Position numbers and translations under genes: made by a program
Shown here: one piece after another, positions 24,401 to 33,221 of the stretch
How the letters are laid out: each line of letters starts with the position of its first letter
How positions within the stretch are numbered: position 1 is the stretch's first letter
Source of the DNA: Angiostrongylus vasorum
Lineage: Eukaryota; Nematoda; Chromadorea; Rhabditida; Metastrongylidae
Length of the DNA: 64,000 nucleotides
Assembly (NCBI GenBank): GCA_018806985.1
Contig: JADANN010000434.1
Location: forward strand, 1,240,001 to 1,304,000
Direction of reading: 5' to 3'
The notes under the pieces: generated by a model
Told to the model about the DNA's origin: nothing
The model's database searches: none
Seen by the model: the letters and a program-made list of their open reading frames with translations, nothing else

Positions 24401-27400
24401 CACTTCTCTTACACGAGATCTTTTTATCGTATCTATCATCTACGCCGTTTTCCGAATACCTGCATTTGGTTTAGGACGTTCCTTGAAGATTTTTAGTCTT
24501 TTATTAATCTTGTTGAATCCTGGCTGACCAGAACCTCCCTGGAATCCAGGAGCGGTTGTGTTATGTGTCATCACGTGAATTGAAGGGAGTAGGTTAACTC
24601 AGACAAGTTTTCCACCAATTTCCCGACCACCTTGTTTTTATTAAACGGGATCACTACTACTGCGCTACCCTCTCCCCGAATAGTATGTTTGGCCGGCTAG
24701 CACTTCCCAGATGAGTTCCGGAAATGTTGACGAATTGGTCGCGTCATGTGTCCATAAGTGTTGTCATGGAGGAAAACCTCTATATCTGGGAGATTCTCTT
24801 ATAATATTGAGTGAAATTCTGTAGTTCAGTAACGTCCACGCCAGTCGCCACAACGGTGCCAGTTGAAATGAGCACACGACAAGACATTCCTTTCAAATCT
24901 ATGCAACACTAGAAAAGAACTAAGTTTTCGCCGATAGCTAATTCCATTTATTTGAAGCCAACCATAGAATTCTATGTGCAACGTCGACATAACGGACGAA
25001 GCAATAATCACTGGTAACAGTTTATCCAATAAAGCCTTTCTTCTTCTAATAAAAACAAGTTACTCCCAAATACCATGCACGGTTCACTTTTTTTACTGTC
25101 GATGTGAAACGCGTGTCAATTAAATATTTTGATATACAAACCAAGAAATTCTAGCATATTCTAATGCAAAAGAAGGCCGATGACTCTTTGCAGTTTTCTC
25201 CAGATAATTTCACAAATTAAAAGGCGGGCGCGTGTGGCGCAGTGGTTGGAGGCGCCACTGCGAAACACACGTGGAACCGATCTCCGCGCTCATGGCCCAC
25301 CAAGCCTTCCATCCCTCCGGGATCCGCAAATTGGTACCAGAATTGTCTAGGAGGATAGCAGCACTGGGTCGATACATCGGTAGGCCACCGCGGATCATTG
25401 TAAAGGCCAGGTATGCATTTAACCACCTCCAACGATACTTAATGAAGTCGAATGCATGGTGCATCCCTCAGGGATTGATCAACGCAGAGACAGCTTTAAT
25501 TTCACAGACTGTTGCAAAACTTCATTCTAAATTTAATGAAAAAAAATCACACTTGTGCTTTATAAATAATGATATTTATAGATCGGACTGCATTATTACC
25601 CTATGGAAACGCTTGTGCATCCATGAGAAAGCTTTTTCAAAATACAATACCTCTCCAAATTTTCAAAAAAAAAGGAAAAGAAAAACACACGCTGTTTGGT
25701 TCCAGAAGAAAATTCTCTTGCACATTTACGAAAAAGAAAAAACCTGGAACTGTCGAAATTATTACTCTTCATATTAGTAATAGCCTTATTTCTCCCTGAA
25801 CTATTACTCTGCAACATCCTTTAAAGATACCACAATATTCTCAAAGCCGAAACTTCCGCAGATTGTCCAATGTGCACTAAAGCCTAACCGCGGCAACTCA
25901 GCACTTCTGCTATTAAGTTCTTAACGCCATATAACTCCTGAGTTCTCAGTGCTTACCGGATTATCCGCATCCGCAACAGGCACTTCCATTGATAAATCTA
26001 GTTGTTGCATATCACGCAATGCATCGTTACCATGAGCGATATTCATTATAGATGGTATTTCACCGGGCATTGTAAAATCGTACAAGATCAGCACGTTACC
26101 AACGATTTGTCCTGTTTGTCGTGCCACGTAGAAAATCTGGAATCAAACTTTCGGATTTCTTAGTTTGATAAATTACTTTGACACCACATAGTGGCGAACG
26201 AAGAGGACTGTTTGGGAAAAGGGGAAGACTACAGATGTTAAGACCACTTCCTACATTTCACTGGAATGCACTTGAGCAAAGAACAAGCAACAATATCACC
26301 TTCTTCCGTAGTCGCAAAAGTCTTGGAAGCCAAGCGCTGTACTCTGTGAGGTGAAATTCAGACGTTCTACCATCGCCTTTACAAGGCTCGAACCGGCCAT
26401 CTATTCTTGCTACTGCATGCTTCCTTACATTGGGTTTGATGGTAGGTTCACCTTCTACAGGATCTGAAAGAAAACAGGATAAACTTCAGAACGCAAAATA
26501 GAACGAATAAAAGCAAATTTGTTAAAACCCTGAAGGGAAAAAAAAACACAGGAAAGATTTCCACATAACAAAAAAGTGGAGATGAACATGCATTGAATTC
26601 TATAAAGATTGGAAAGCATACCTGTAGTAGTCCACGGCTTGAGATCATCACTCGACAATTCCCTCACAGAACTCACTGTGGATCCTTCTATATAAAATGC
26701 AAAACACGCCTTCGTCGCCACAAGTGGAGGCAATCGAGGTGGCTTTACAGACATCCATCCTTGTTCACGACTAAATATATATACCACAAACAGTGCTAAA
26801 AGCGGGATACAACATTAATCAAAGAAATAAATCGTCCCACATTGCCTCAATATCAGCCGGGTCAGTTAGGAGTTCCACAATGCGCTCCTTGCGCAGTAAA
26901 TAGCTTAGACATCCGGGTATGACCGTTGCATAGCGATCTCCAAATTCTGTCAATCCAACTTCACTTTCGAACTGGAATAACAGATACCTTAAAGCATGAG
27001 AAAAAAAGGATAGAACCTCCTCAACGATGTCCCAACAGCCTATACGAGAAGACTTATCAACCCTGATATATACAAACCCAATGGACAGCGCATTCGTAAT
27101 AAGTATAGTTTTATTAAATTCCCGCCTTCTTAATGAGCAGACATAAGATTATCATTACAACACTTATTTCACAGAAGGTAACGCTTCGGCGGCTTCTCAT
27201 TCTTCAGAATCTGGAAAGATCAAGCTAGTACGAGCAATCTGCTCAGTCAAATACTTCAGTAACATCAGCAGAAAAGGATCTTGACATTACGTTCACGTCT
27301 AAAGTGGAAGCCCAAGCATTTGATTTCTTTCCACCACTTTACTGTAGATACGCTTATGATTGTTTTGTCATGTTTTATGATAACGGAGATGAAAGAATGT

Positions 27401-30400
27401 TTTGAGTTATTCAACGAAAGGCAAGAACAAATAGAATTCACCCTAGACAAGCCCAGAGAAAACTAATTTCCACTTTTAGACGTCTAAATGAAGTTATCCG
27501 AAGATCTACATCAAAATTTTACCGAAGACGAAATAATGGAAAAAAATATGTCCCATCCCATAAACACCCGAATGTTCTTGGATTTTCTACGTAACGCGCG
27601 TCCCAACAGCGTGAACATGATGGAGTTCTTCGACGTCATCACCCTTTATACAAACGTATCGAATGACTCCGTAATGTGAGCCGCCCTGAACTCCTAATGC
27701 AACACGAAGGAGGAATAGACTTGTAGGGTTTGAAGTTCCAGCAGCTTCTGGCCATCCCAAAGATGTGCCTGAGATGCTCAATCTCTATATGGTCCTGGAA
27801 TACATTTAAAAAAAAGACATAAAATGGTTGAGATTGGGAAAGCGACTGCCATCCAGCCTTGCAATTGTGTTTACTTCTAAAACTGAAGCTGCAGTGATCG
27901 ATCATCGCCCATTACCGTAGATACACAGATGACCCTTTCCCCATCTGCTCTACACAGCAGGAAAGAGAGAAATGTTTTGACTCCTTGAATGAACATACAG
28001 AGTGTATAAACCTCATTCGAAAGAAAGCAAAAGATGTTTTGAACGTTCAAACTGACCTAACTAAAAGCGCCCACATCACAAAGTGGTACCGAAAGCCAAG
28101 TGATAAAAACATACTGATCCATAACCTCTCACCCTTCACCAACAAAAAGGGTAGTTGTAGGAAACATGTTTCGAACAGGAATCAGTGTGTGCATATAAAG
28201 AGAGGGAGGCAAGAAGCCCTAAAGTTGGAGCGTAAATAGCCATTTCCAGTTGCTACGAAATGGTAGCTGCTCCAGATAGATTTCGAGGAAAATTCACGTA
28301 CTCAAACAACAAGTCAACCGAGAATAAGGTTGCATCTATTTTCCAACGAAATAAGCGTTGTTATAAATCAATGCTTAAGAGTAACTAGTCTACAGGAGGC
28401 GGTAACAATGGTTAAATTACCAACGAACACGCTACATTGTCAGTTGGTTGGAAATCGCTTTTATGGTTATCTGTGTATCACCTGCATCACTTGACGTCCT
28501 ATTGATCGCATAGTGACTCGAGTACACATCTGTAAGCCTTCCATTCCTCCCTGTCGAGTTCAACAGTGGCCCGGTAGGTTACACTGGCTGCAGGGACCAT
28601 ATCTTTCTTTAAGGGTTTTTCTGAATAACTCTGGCCATTGTGCAGTTGTCTTTCCGCTGCGCGTTTCATATTCCCAGGAATCCAACTGCTAACGGTTCTT
28701 ATCCATCGGTTGTCGTGCATATACGTTACAGGTCCAGCCCACCTCACTTCCGATAAATTGACGTATAGAACGCCATCTTTGATCCTTGATCGTTGACGTG
28801 GCTCGCTCTGATTGCGCCTTCTGTAAAGCTTAGTAATCTTCCCTCCTGCTCACGTAGCCACCATGTTTCTCACGCATACATTAAGGCGAAAAGGTCGTGA
28901 AGTCGAAAGGATGAGCATGGAGTTGGGTGCTCTTTTTTCTCTGATTTTCTTTGTTGTTTGTGCCGTTCTTCTCTTTGACTGCTCCTGTCTCAACGGAGTC
29001 AAAAGCCATCTTTAAATCGACGAACGTGCGACAAAGCGGTCTCTTGTATTCTCACCGTACTTCGATAAGTCTTATTGTTGTGTTGATGTGATTCAAGGTA
29101 ACAAATCCTTTTCGAAACCCTGCATGCTCAAGTGGACCGTCTATGCGAAACACAAAATTGCACAATTTCCCCTAACGGTACAGACGGTGTTTGCATGAGT
29201 TCGGATGAGTACCTACTTTCTAGACTTTCTAGTAAGGCATGCAGGAAGAATAACTTGGCGAAACAGCTATTTTACGACCACTCTACGTCCATATAAAGGA
29301 ATATCTAGTCGGTAAACTTAACCTTAAACCAAATACTTCACTGGGGGACAGTGACATAACGAAAGATTTTGAACTAGAAGTCACCAACCTCGCGCAGGAA
29401 TCCAAAACTTCAATGCTCAAGATTCTGAAGCTTTTTGAATAAACTCCAGAAATCCAAATACGAATAAACCGCAAAGGTGGAATGCCTTGTAATCACGCGT
29501 GATCTCATACAATATCTCAAACTGACTTTTTTAACTGGGAATGGTACATTCTCCATCTATCCACACGGAACACTTACGAGGAAAACAACTATGATTATTT
29601 AAAGAAGCTGTACAAGGAACAAAACAACGGCTGTTTAAAGAAGCTATTTCCCATGCTACCAAGTTCTGAGATTCTAGGTTAAGCAAGTATTTGGTCGAGC
29701 AGACTTTGCATTAATCTGACCTTTCCAGGATGTAAAGAATGTGGAACCACCGGAAAGTTTGCCAGCGTTGAATAAGTTTTTATCAGTAACCTCATGTCTG
29801 TGCGCTTTAGCTGCAACATCCCAAAGGTATATATGTTAATGTTTGCTATGTTTTACTATAGCTCACCGTCAAGCTACATTTCTGTCAACATTTGGAACTT
29901 TCTCGTTACATATGTTGAGCGAAATTCAATATTCTTAATACCTACGCACTGTCTAAGATAACCATGATCAGCCCTGGCATTTGGAAGTAAAACATAAAAA
30001 ACAGAAAAGTATTGATCAAAAAAATCAAGCTTGTGTATCTCACATTGTGAACGGTCTTGCTATTTCGAGAACTGCAATTGAACAGCGATATTTTGTCCAG
30101 CAGTACACGATGGTGTCCCTCAATTAATGGTTAGTGTTTTAGGATGCGGATCCAGCTCATGCATGGGAAATCCCGCATATTTTAACCACAGTGATACAGA
30201 GATATTTGCAAAACTCCGGACCGCAGGTGTCCGAGATGGGGATCGAACGTGCTATTACCCTTTCCGGAGACTAAACTGTTCACCACCACACCATGTGGGT
30301 CCTTCGTTTCGCTTTTCTCTTAGCCGCGTTTTCTATCTAGGAGTGGCATCAGCAACACCCGTCAACGGGAATGATCTGAGAAGCACAAATCGGCACTGAA

Positions 30401-33215
30401 CAGAGTTAAGCTGAGCCTCTAGTCGAAATCACAATGTTAATCTTTTACTTCCAAAAATTTTAGCGTCGGTTCCAATTTTCTGAAAGTCGCAATTTTGAAG
30501 AAATTCAAAATTGAACGAGGGTTGGATTAAAACCATACATGTGCTTAACCCATAACGCCCCGGCGCCGCTTAGTGTAACTGGGCCAATCGAATACGAACA
30601 ATTTGGTGTTGGCTGCGGACTTTCTGGTTTTTTTGACAATAAAAAATCATTTCTTAATAAATAGATTGCCCTAGGGGTTCTGATCATGATAGAATTGTAG
30701 AAGAGATTTTGCTCTATCGTTATATGGGTATGAAAGGTGTGTATGCCACTATTTTTACTGCGTGTTACTACAGTCCATTATGCAAACACATTGCTGTCAG
30801 CACTTGGAAGCATTTTGCATCCACTTTGAGTCTATTTCGAGTTTTTTTCATCCGCACGTCCTACACAGTGACCACAGTGGTTAAAATAACATGACAGCTA
30901 ATTGTTATCCAAGTACAATGATATTGAGATATTTGCAAAACTCCGGACCGCAGTTGTCTGCAACGGAGATCGAACCTCGTTATTACCCTTTCCGGGTGCT
31001 AACGTGCGATTCATGATTAAATTGTGATTTACACTAGAACTTCAGCTTAAATGTATCCAATGCAGACTTGTGCTCCTCAGATCAATCCCATTGACGGGTG
31101 ATTGCTGATGGCGCCTATAAAACACGGCTACACCATGCAGGTCCTTCGTTTCGCATGTCCCTCACCTAGTTCTATCGATATCAACTAGAGCTGAGAGACC
31201 GACGAAACGATGGACACGCATGGTGAGGTGGTGAACGCGTTAGCCCTTGGAAAAGGTAATAACGAAGTTCGATCCCCGCCGCAAACGTCTGCGGTCCGGA
31301 GTATTGCAAATTTCTAAGCATCATTGTAGTTATATTTCACGCAGTACCCCCTGCCACGAAAAAAGAACAGGCAGTAAATAAAAAGTGACTAGATAGCTAA
31401 TTGTTAATCAAATTACCGACCAATTGACCCCTTCGAAAAAAGGTCTTTTGTACTTAGTTAAATGATAATGCGATAAAAAAAAACTCTAGAACCCATTAAA
31501 CTGAATATGGACACAACAGTGTTCACACGGTAGTTTGGTCCTAACCGCTATGACCACCATAGTGTCCATAAGGGGGCGTTGTGAGTTCAAGAAATATGGT
31601 AAGTCTTCCCCATAAATATACTAAGTTCTCAACTCCTCAAATACTTTAGTGATATTATCATATGTCTAGAAATCTGCAATTGGTGTTAACCAACTCAATA
31701 AAATGTGACAAAATATCATACATTGTTTTCAAAAACGCAATGATCTATGGTCAATTCACCACCTACGTTTGTTTCTATAAGCAAAAAACTACCAATGCTA
31801 ACAAGAAATGGACGATGTGCGTTGATTTCAATACACTGAATGTGAAAAATATGGCAGCTTTGAACTTTAAACCAACACTTTTCAGCTCATAGTGAAGTTT
31901 ATTGCTTGGAACAAAAAACGATTAAAATCTACAAATGTTTTGTCGGCAGGATACGATATGGTCATGTTGTTGTAAAACGATAAAATTTCGAGTGTCTAGA
32001 GCCGACTACACCTGATTCTTAGTAAAATTTTTATTTCGAAGCGATTCCACAGTTAAGATTTCCCAGTGGTGTACCCCCACCACCTCCCCTCAACCAAAGC
32101 ACTGAGACCACGGGTATCGCGCTTGCATTAGAAACTCTAGGAATTTGAGATGCTTTCTTGCTTTAAAAGGGAAGAAAAGCGCCTCATACGAAAAACTTCA
32201 GGCTGTACGTTTGGTAATAGCGAAGGAGTCCACTAGCAACTTTGAGAAGAGATGAATGAACTATTAGTACCCGTTTTTACCAATCCATAATTACTCAGAC
32301 TGAAGGTATACGAATGTGAACGAACACGACCACTTCACCAACATTAAAAAAAAACATAATAATAATAGGAGCTAACCAGCTTTATGTTGTAACTATTAAT
32401 TTTCTCTGCTTCTCCTTTACTGATAGCTTTGTCTGCAACGTAACGTGTGCGAGGTAGAGGCACTAAACGACGCGAACGTGTCCGATGGATCACTGCACTG
32501 CTACCGGAATGCTTTCGAGGTCTTCCACGAGGTCGCTTCCTCCTAATGTACAGAAAGTAAACCATACTCTGCAAAAACTATCTGAACAAATTGTAGCTAA
32601 GGCAACACACTCCGCACTCTTCTCCAACATAGGAGGCTGGTCATCTTCACCACCAGACACTTCTTCTTCGAGAGCCACATCTATCGCATCACCCAACGTC
32701 ATTATTCCATCTGCACTATGACCCATCAGCTCAATGCACTCTATATCCATTTCACCGTCCAGGCCAACCTCCTCAGGTTCAATATATGGAGGTGCCGCGA
32801 CAACTCGGCGAGAGGGAGGTTTTTTCTGGATGATTGGTGTTCGTTCTTCAGCTTTCACATTGGCATCCAACTCGTCTTCCTCAGGAGTGGTTTCTATGTC
32901 TACGAATTGCTCTTCAACTTCTTCTATAACAGTAGAACGCTTCGTTTCATCTTCGGGCTCTTCTTTTACAGCAGTAGGTAACATGACCTCATAATCTGAC
33001 AATAGGACACTTTTCCTGATGGTGCGCTTCGGGCGAGTCGAGACTGTTGTCTCAGGCTGAGATGCCTGCGGTTCTTCGGGAACAGCATTCGTCGATACCC
33101 CGGATTCAGTGGTTTTCCGCCGTTTTCGTGACGATTTCGGTGGAGTGGACGATGGCGCTGCTTGCTTGTCAGGATTGAGCTTGCTGGTCTCGGTGCTACG
33201 TCGAGCAACCGTCAT
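11471..33215 (-). CDS. Large AT-hook protein with about four copies of an unrecognised module
   Basis: Exons in transcript order: 33215-32611, 32542-32377, 26971-26841, 26770-26622, 26463-26300, 26136-25957, an unresolved part near 25050-24800, 23271-23114, 21204-21073, 21010-20855, 18984-18627, 18439-18276, 16431-16288, 16096-16034, 15893-15775, 15260-15191, 15124-15058, 14799-14639, 14565-14479, 13887-13732, 13261-13118, 12590-12492, 12046-11864, 11788-11471. All other junctions have GT/AG ends and matching phases. The ATG directly follows TTTTAG, so the start may be trans-spliced. Residues 1-201 are Ser/Pro/Lys-rich then acidic, with VKEE and VKAEE (SUMO-like) motifs. Residues about 203-212 are an AT-hook (RKRPRGRPRK), which binds the minor groove of AT-rich DNA, so a nuclear chromatin or transcription role is inferred. 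The body is a repeated module; the C-terminus has a helical region and a Glu/Val-rich acidic tail. I do not recognise the family. The 5.4-kb second intron is filled with transposons. Exon ends were chosen by eye and some may be off by a few bases. Confidence 0.72.
12065..12320 (-). repeat. SINE-C copy in an AT-hook gene intron
   Basis: Between exons 12492 and 12046; GATATTTGCAAAACTCCAG to CAATGCCATCAGCAATAT. Confidence 0.55.
12372..12422. repeat. (AT)n microsatellite
   Basis: An uninterrupted AT run of about 51 bases in an AT-hook gene intron. Confidence 0.95.
13118..13887 (-). other. Helix-rich C-terminal region of the AT-hook protein
   Basis: Two phase 0 exons (13887-13732 and 13261-13118). 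The first has an amphipathic stretch, RDEARRLLATHSPSEVAEML, followed by a second helix-like segment. The next exon opens LYNIRRELRREHPRY and ends in a Gln/Lys-rich helix. The spacing of a hydrophobic helix, an SPSEV turn and a basic recognition-like helix resembles a helix-turn-helix, but I cannot match it to a family. Introns between these exons hold no other coding sequence I could see. Confidence 0.5.
13945..14290 (-). repeat. SINE-C (third tRNA-like family), reference copy
   Basis: On the minus strand: GGTGCTAAGCGCGTTAGCC with a TGCTGTGGTG A-box-like segment and GCGCGTTCGTTCCTCACCGC as B box, then the palindromic CCGCACACACCTGCGGTCCG. It ends GGTTTGCAAATACCTCAGC and an ATATTTCG/ACCC tail. 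About 330 bp, always with TACTGCC...TTTTAATGGC at the far end. Confidence 0.6.
14479..15893 (-). other. Repeat module 4 of the AT-hook protein
   Basis: Block a is 15893-15775 (FASGLHQAEDGSVFLDL...). Block b is split by an extra intron into 15260-15191 (PPMTTSRGSFVFFIDGGE) and 15124-15058 (VDIRNLTCDALSPWS). Block c is 14799-14639, ending LPRLPRLKKR. Block d is 14565-14479, VIYLTKAGIQIGHS then MIVYWYTEEGALP. Junction phases match modules 1 and 3: phase 2 after block a, phase 1 after the PWS element, phase 0 after the LKKR element. Confidence 0.66.
15380..15663 (-). repeat. SINE-A copy in an AT-hook gene intron
   Basis: Full length with a GGATAAAAGGATAAAG tail; inserted between exons 15775 and 15260. 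Confidence 0.7.
16600..16860. repeat. SINE-C head-to-head pair
   Basis: A plus-oriented 3' fragment (16600-16655, GCGTTCGTCCCTCACC) is joined to a minus-oriented copy (16665-16860). Confidence 0.5.
16995..17345. repeat. Degenerate minisatellite with a unit of about 51 bp
   Basis: Landmarks of the TTCCACGTGAAACC type fall at 17002, 17045, 17120, 17171, 17222, 17272 and 17321, so the last four steps are 49-51 bases. Most units contain CACGTG and end with a GCAGCTGAGGC-like part. The minus strand is open for 113 codons (17368-17027), with a repeated FHVE/FHME element about every 17 residues. It lies between the RLRKK and IAYL exons of module 3, which splice directly in phase, so it is most likely intronic. 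Confidence 0.7.
17382..17545. mobile_element. Single arm of the fold-back family
   Basis: AATCAATGCCTTCTTTGC through TTCGGTTAACGTTTCAG and TTCAGAGCCGCATTGATCC to GACTCGAATCCAGTGG. The mirror arm is absent. It lies in an AT-hook gene intron beside the 51-bp minisatellite. Confidence 0.5.
17940..18100 (+). repeat. Penelope-type terminal tract in an intron
   Basis: TTTGGTCTAGTTGGTACC, a CGACGACAACAACAACAGCG tract and ACCAACCTCGTATCAGC. The hammerhead-like core itself is missing here. Confidence 0.35.
19895..20235 (+). mobile_element. Possible highly decayed non-LTR RT remnant
   Basis: A plus-strand frame reads NCNRIDDYRKYCLISPMSII then, after stops, an RFGHRIRQVTIISPN stretch that resembles the NYRPI and GIRQGDTISP motifs of RTE RT. 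The match is short and broken; it lies in an intron of the AT-hook gene. Confidence 0.3.
20458..20697 (+). repeat. SINE-D copy in an AT-hook gene intron
   Basis: AATACCAGGATCCACCACCG to CATCCAAATATCCAAGTAGT; lacks the first 100 bases of the long copy. Confidence 0.55.
21211..22094. other. Intron sequence, origin unclear
   Basis: Short plus-strand stretches such as EVKELMNNPLLRLQTMIQD look coding-like but are broken by stops and match nothing I know. Possibly old transposon sequence. Confidence 0.3.
22095..22350 (+). repeat. SINE-B copy, head missing
   Basis: Starts in the body at TAGCCGGAGTGGGAGTTC; ends AGAAGTGCTGAGATCCCC and a GTAAAATAAAAC tail. Intronic. Confidence 0.55.
24355..24700 (-). 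repeat. SINE-B copy
   Basis: Tail TTACATTTTATTTTACATGG at the low end; head region TACTACTGCGCTACCC at 24655-24672. Intronic, just downstream of the unresolved module 2 exon. Confidence 0.55.
25223..25495 (+). repeat. SINE-A (tRNA-derived) copy, best preserved
   Basis: Reference copy of the commonest SINE in the window. It has a tRNA-like head with an A box in GTGTGGCGCAGTGGTTGGAG and a B box in GTGGAACCGATCTCC, a body with TTGGTACCAGAATTGTCTAG and GGATAGCAGCACTGG, and a 3' part AATGCATGGTGCATCCCTCA followed by GATTGATCAACGC. Most copies end in a TTTATCC-rich tail. Length about 270 bp. No protein is encoded. Confidence 0.75.
25957..26971 (-). other. Repeat module 1 of the AT-hook protein
   Basis: Four exons (131, 149, 164 and 180 nt). 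Block a starts FESEVG and is Leu/Arg-rich. Block b has PPLVATKACFAFYIEG, then a DDLKPW element, ending in phase 1. Block c carries a DGRF element and ends PRLLRLRKK in phase 0. Block d begins IFYVARQTGQIVG and continues into a VLILYDFTMPGE strand-like stretch. The alternation of aromatic/Val and Gly suggests a mainly beta fold; this is inference. The same four blocks recur downstream in the same order. Confidence 0.65.
27130..28290 (+). mobile_element. Penelope-like element, rearranged reverse transcriptase part
   Basis: Plus-strand frames show parts of the same RT twice: 27333-27460 (YCRYAYDCFVMFYDNGDE, then ELFNERQEQIEFTLDKPREN) and 27931-28240 (YRRYTDDPFPICS, then FDSLNEHTECINLIRKK, HITKWYRKPSDKNI). 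Between them is an upstream RT segment, 27535-27900 (MSHPINTRMFLDFLRN, FFDVITLYTNVSNDSVM). The catalytic YxDD is YAYDC in one copy and YTDD in the other. This order implies duplication or recombination of two copies. A terminal-type sequence precedes it at about 27130-27260. Confidence 0.72.
28498..29165 (-). mobile_element. RTE-type retrotransposon fragment nested in a Penelope-like element
   Basis: On the minus strand the high-coordinate end reads EHAGFRKGFVTLNHINTTIR and LCRTFVDLKMAFDSVE (RT fingers/palm), then jumps to the C-terminal region: VRWAGPVTYMHDNRWIR, SSWIPGNMKRAAERQ and REEWKAYR. The catalytic core is deleted. It interrupts Penelope-like sequence on the plus strand either side. 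Confidence 0.7.
29195..29480 (+). mobile_element. Penelope-like GIY-YIG fragment, distal part of the interrupted element
   Basis: Reads RPLYVHIKEYLVGKLNLKPN, then DFELEVTNLAQESKTS and a KGGMPC end, aligning with the C-terminal half of the endonuclease at 9416-9650. It is in the orientation expected for the 3' end of the element at 27130-28290, on the far side of the minus-strand RTE fragment. Confidence 0.7.
30178..30450 (-). repeat. SINE-C copy
   Basis: GATATTTGCAAAACTCCGG to AAGCTGAGCCTCTAGTCG; lies in the 5.4-kb AT-hook gene intron. Confidence 0.55.
30915..31385. repeat. SINE-C composite of alternating orientation
   Basis: Four consecutive pieces alternate orientation (minus, plus, minus, plus); the last plus piece contains CATGGTGAGGTGGTGAACGC and AGTTCGATCCCCGCCGC. 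Confidence 0.5.
31390..32376. other. Intron sequence with one weak RT-like peptide
   Basis: At about 31780-31845 the plus strand reads NKKWTMCVDFNTLN, which recalls the RT entry motif of Ty3-type elements. There is no supporting motif around it. Confidence 0.25.
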
Positions 33216-33221
33216 CTAAAA
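33216..33221 (-). promoter_or_regulatory. 3' splice site directly before the AT-hook gene start codon
   Basis: On the minus strand TTTTAG abuts the ATG at 33215 with no upstream coding exon visible, which suits spliced-leader addition with a zero-length 5' UTR. An unseen upstream cis-spliced exon is the alternative. Confidence 0.45.

Larger units (their letters stand above)
20855..25050 (-). other. Repeat module 2 of the AT-hook protein, first half unresolved
   Basis: Block c is 23271-23114 (an FRLTKQDW stretch, ending CPRLRKR) and block d is 21204-21073 (VVFIQRNNRMVLGIV then MYEYIREGPLPEI), both with clean splice sites. An acidic linker exon follows at 21010-20855. The matching block b seems to lie at 24912-24800, where a TTTTCTAG acceptor precedes an ISTGTVVATGVDV stretch that aligns with the aromatic/Gly strand of the other modules. 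I could not find a phase 1 donor there before an in-frame TAG. Block a may be in 25040-24960. This copy could be partly decayed or spliced in a way I did not see. Confidence 0.4.

Noticed and set aside
25232..25777. Longest single plus-strand open frame near 25 kb (181 codons)
   Set aside because: Its first 90 codons are read straight through a SINE-A copy and the rest is Lys/Phe-rich AT sequence; no homology or splice context.
31560..31610. Degenerate tRNA-like segment at 31520-31610
   Set aside because: A weak B box only (GAGTTCAAG); no cloverleaf could be drawn.
32050..32105. A Gly-rich minus-strand stretch as an alternative RAB-11 C-terminal exon
   Set aside because: It lies beyond the start of the AT-hook gene and lacks a Cys-Cys end. 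The exon at 35781-35597 already gives the right total length and a prenylation motif.
32490..32610. Reading exon 1 of the AT-hook gene straight on to its stop
   Set aside because: The extension (ending SIPVAVQ) is unlike the rest. A phase 2 donor at 32610 and an acceptor at 32543 restore the frame that contains the AT-hook.
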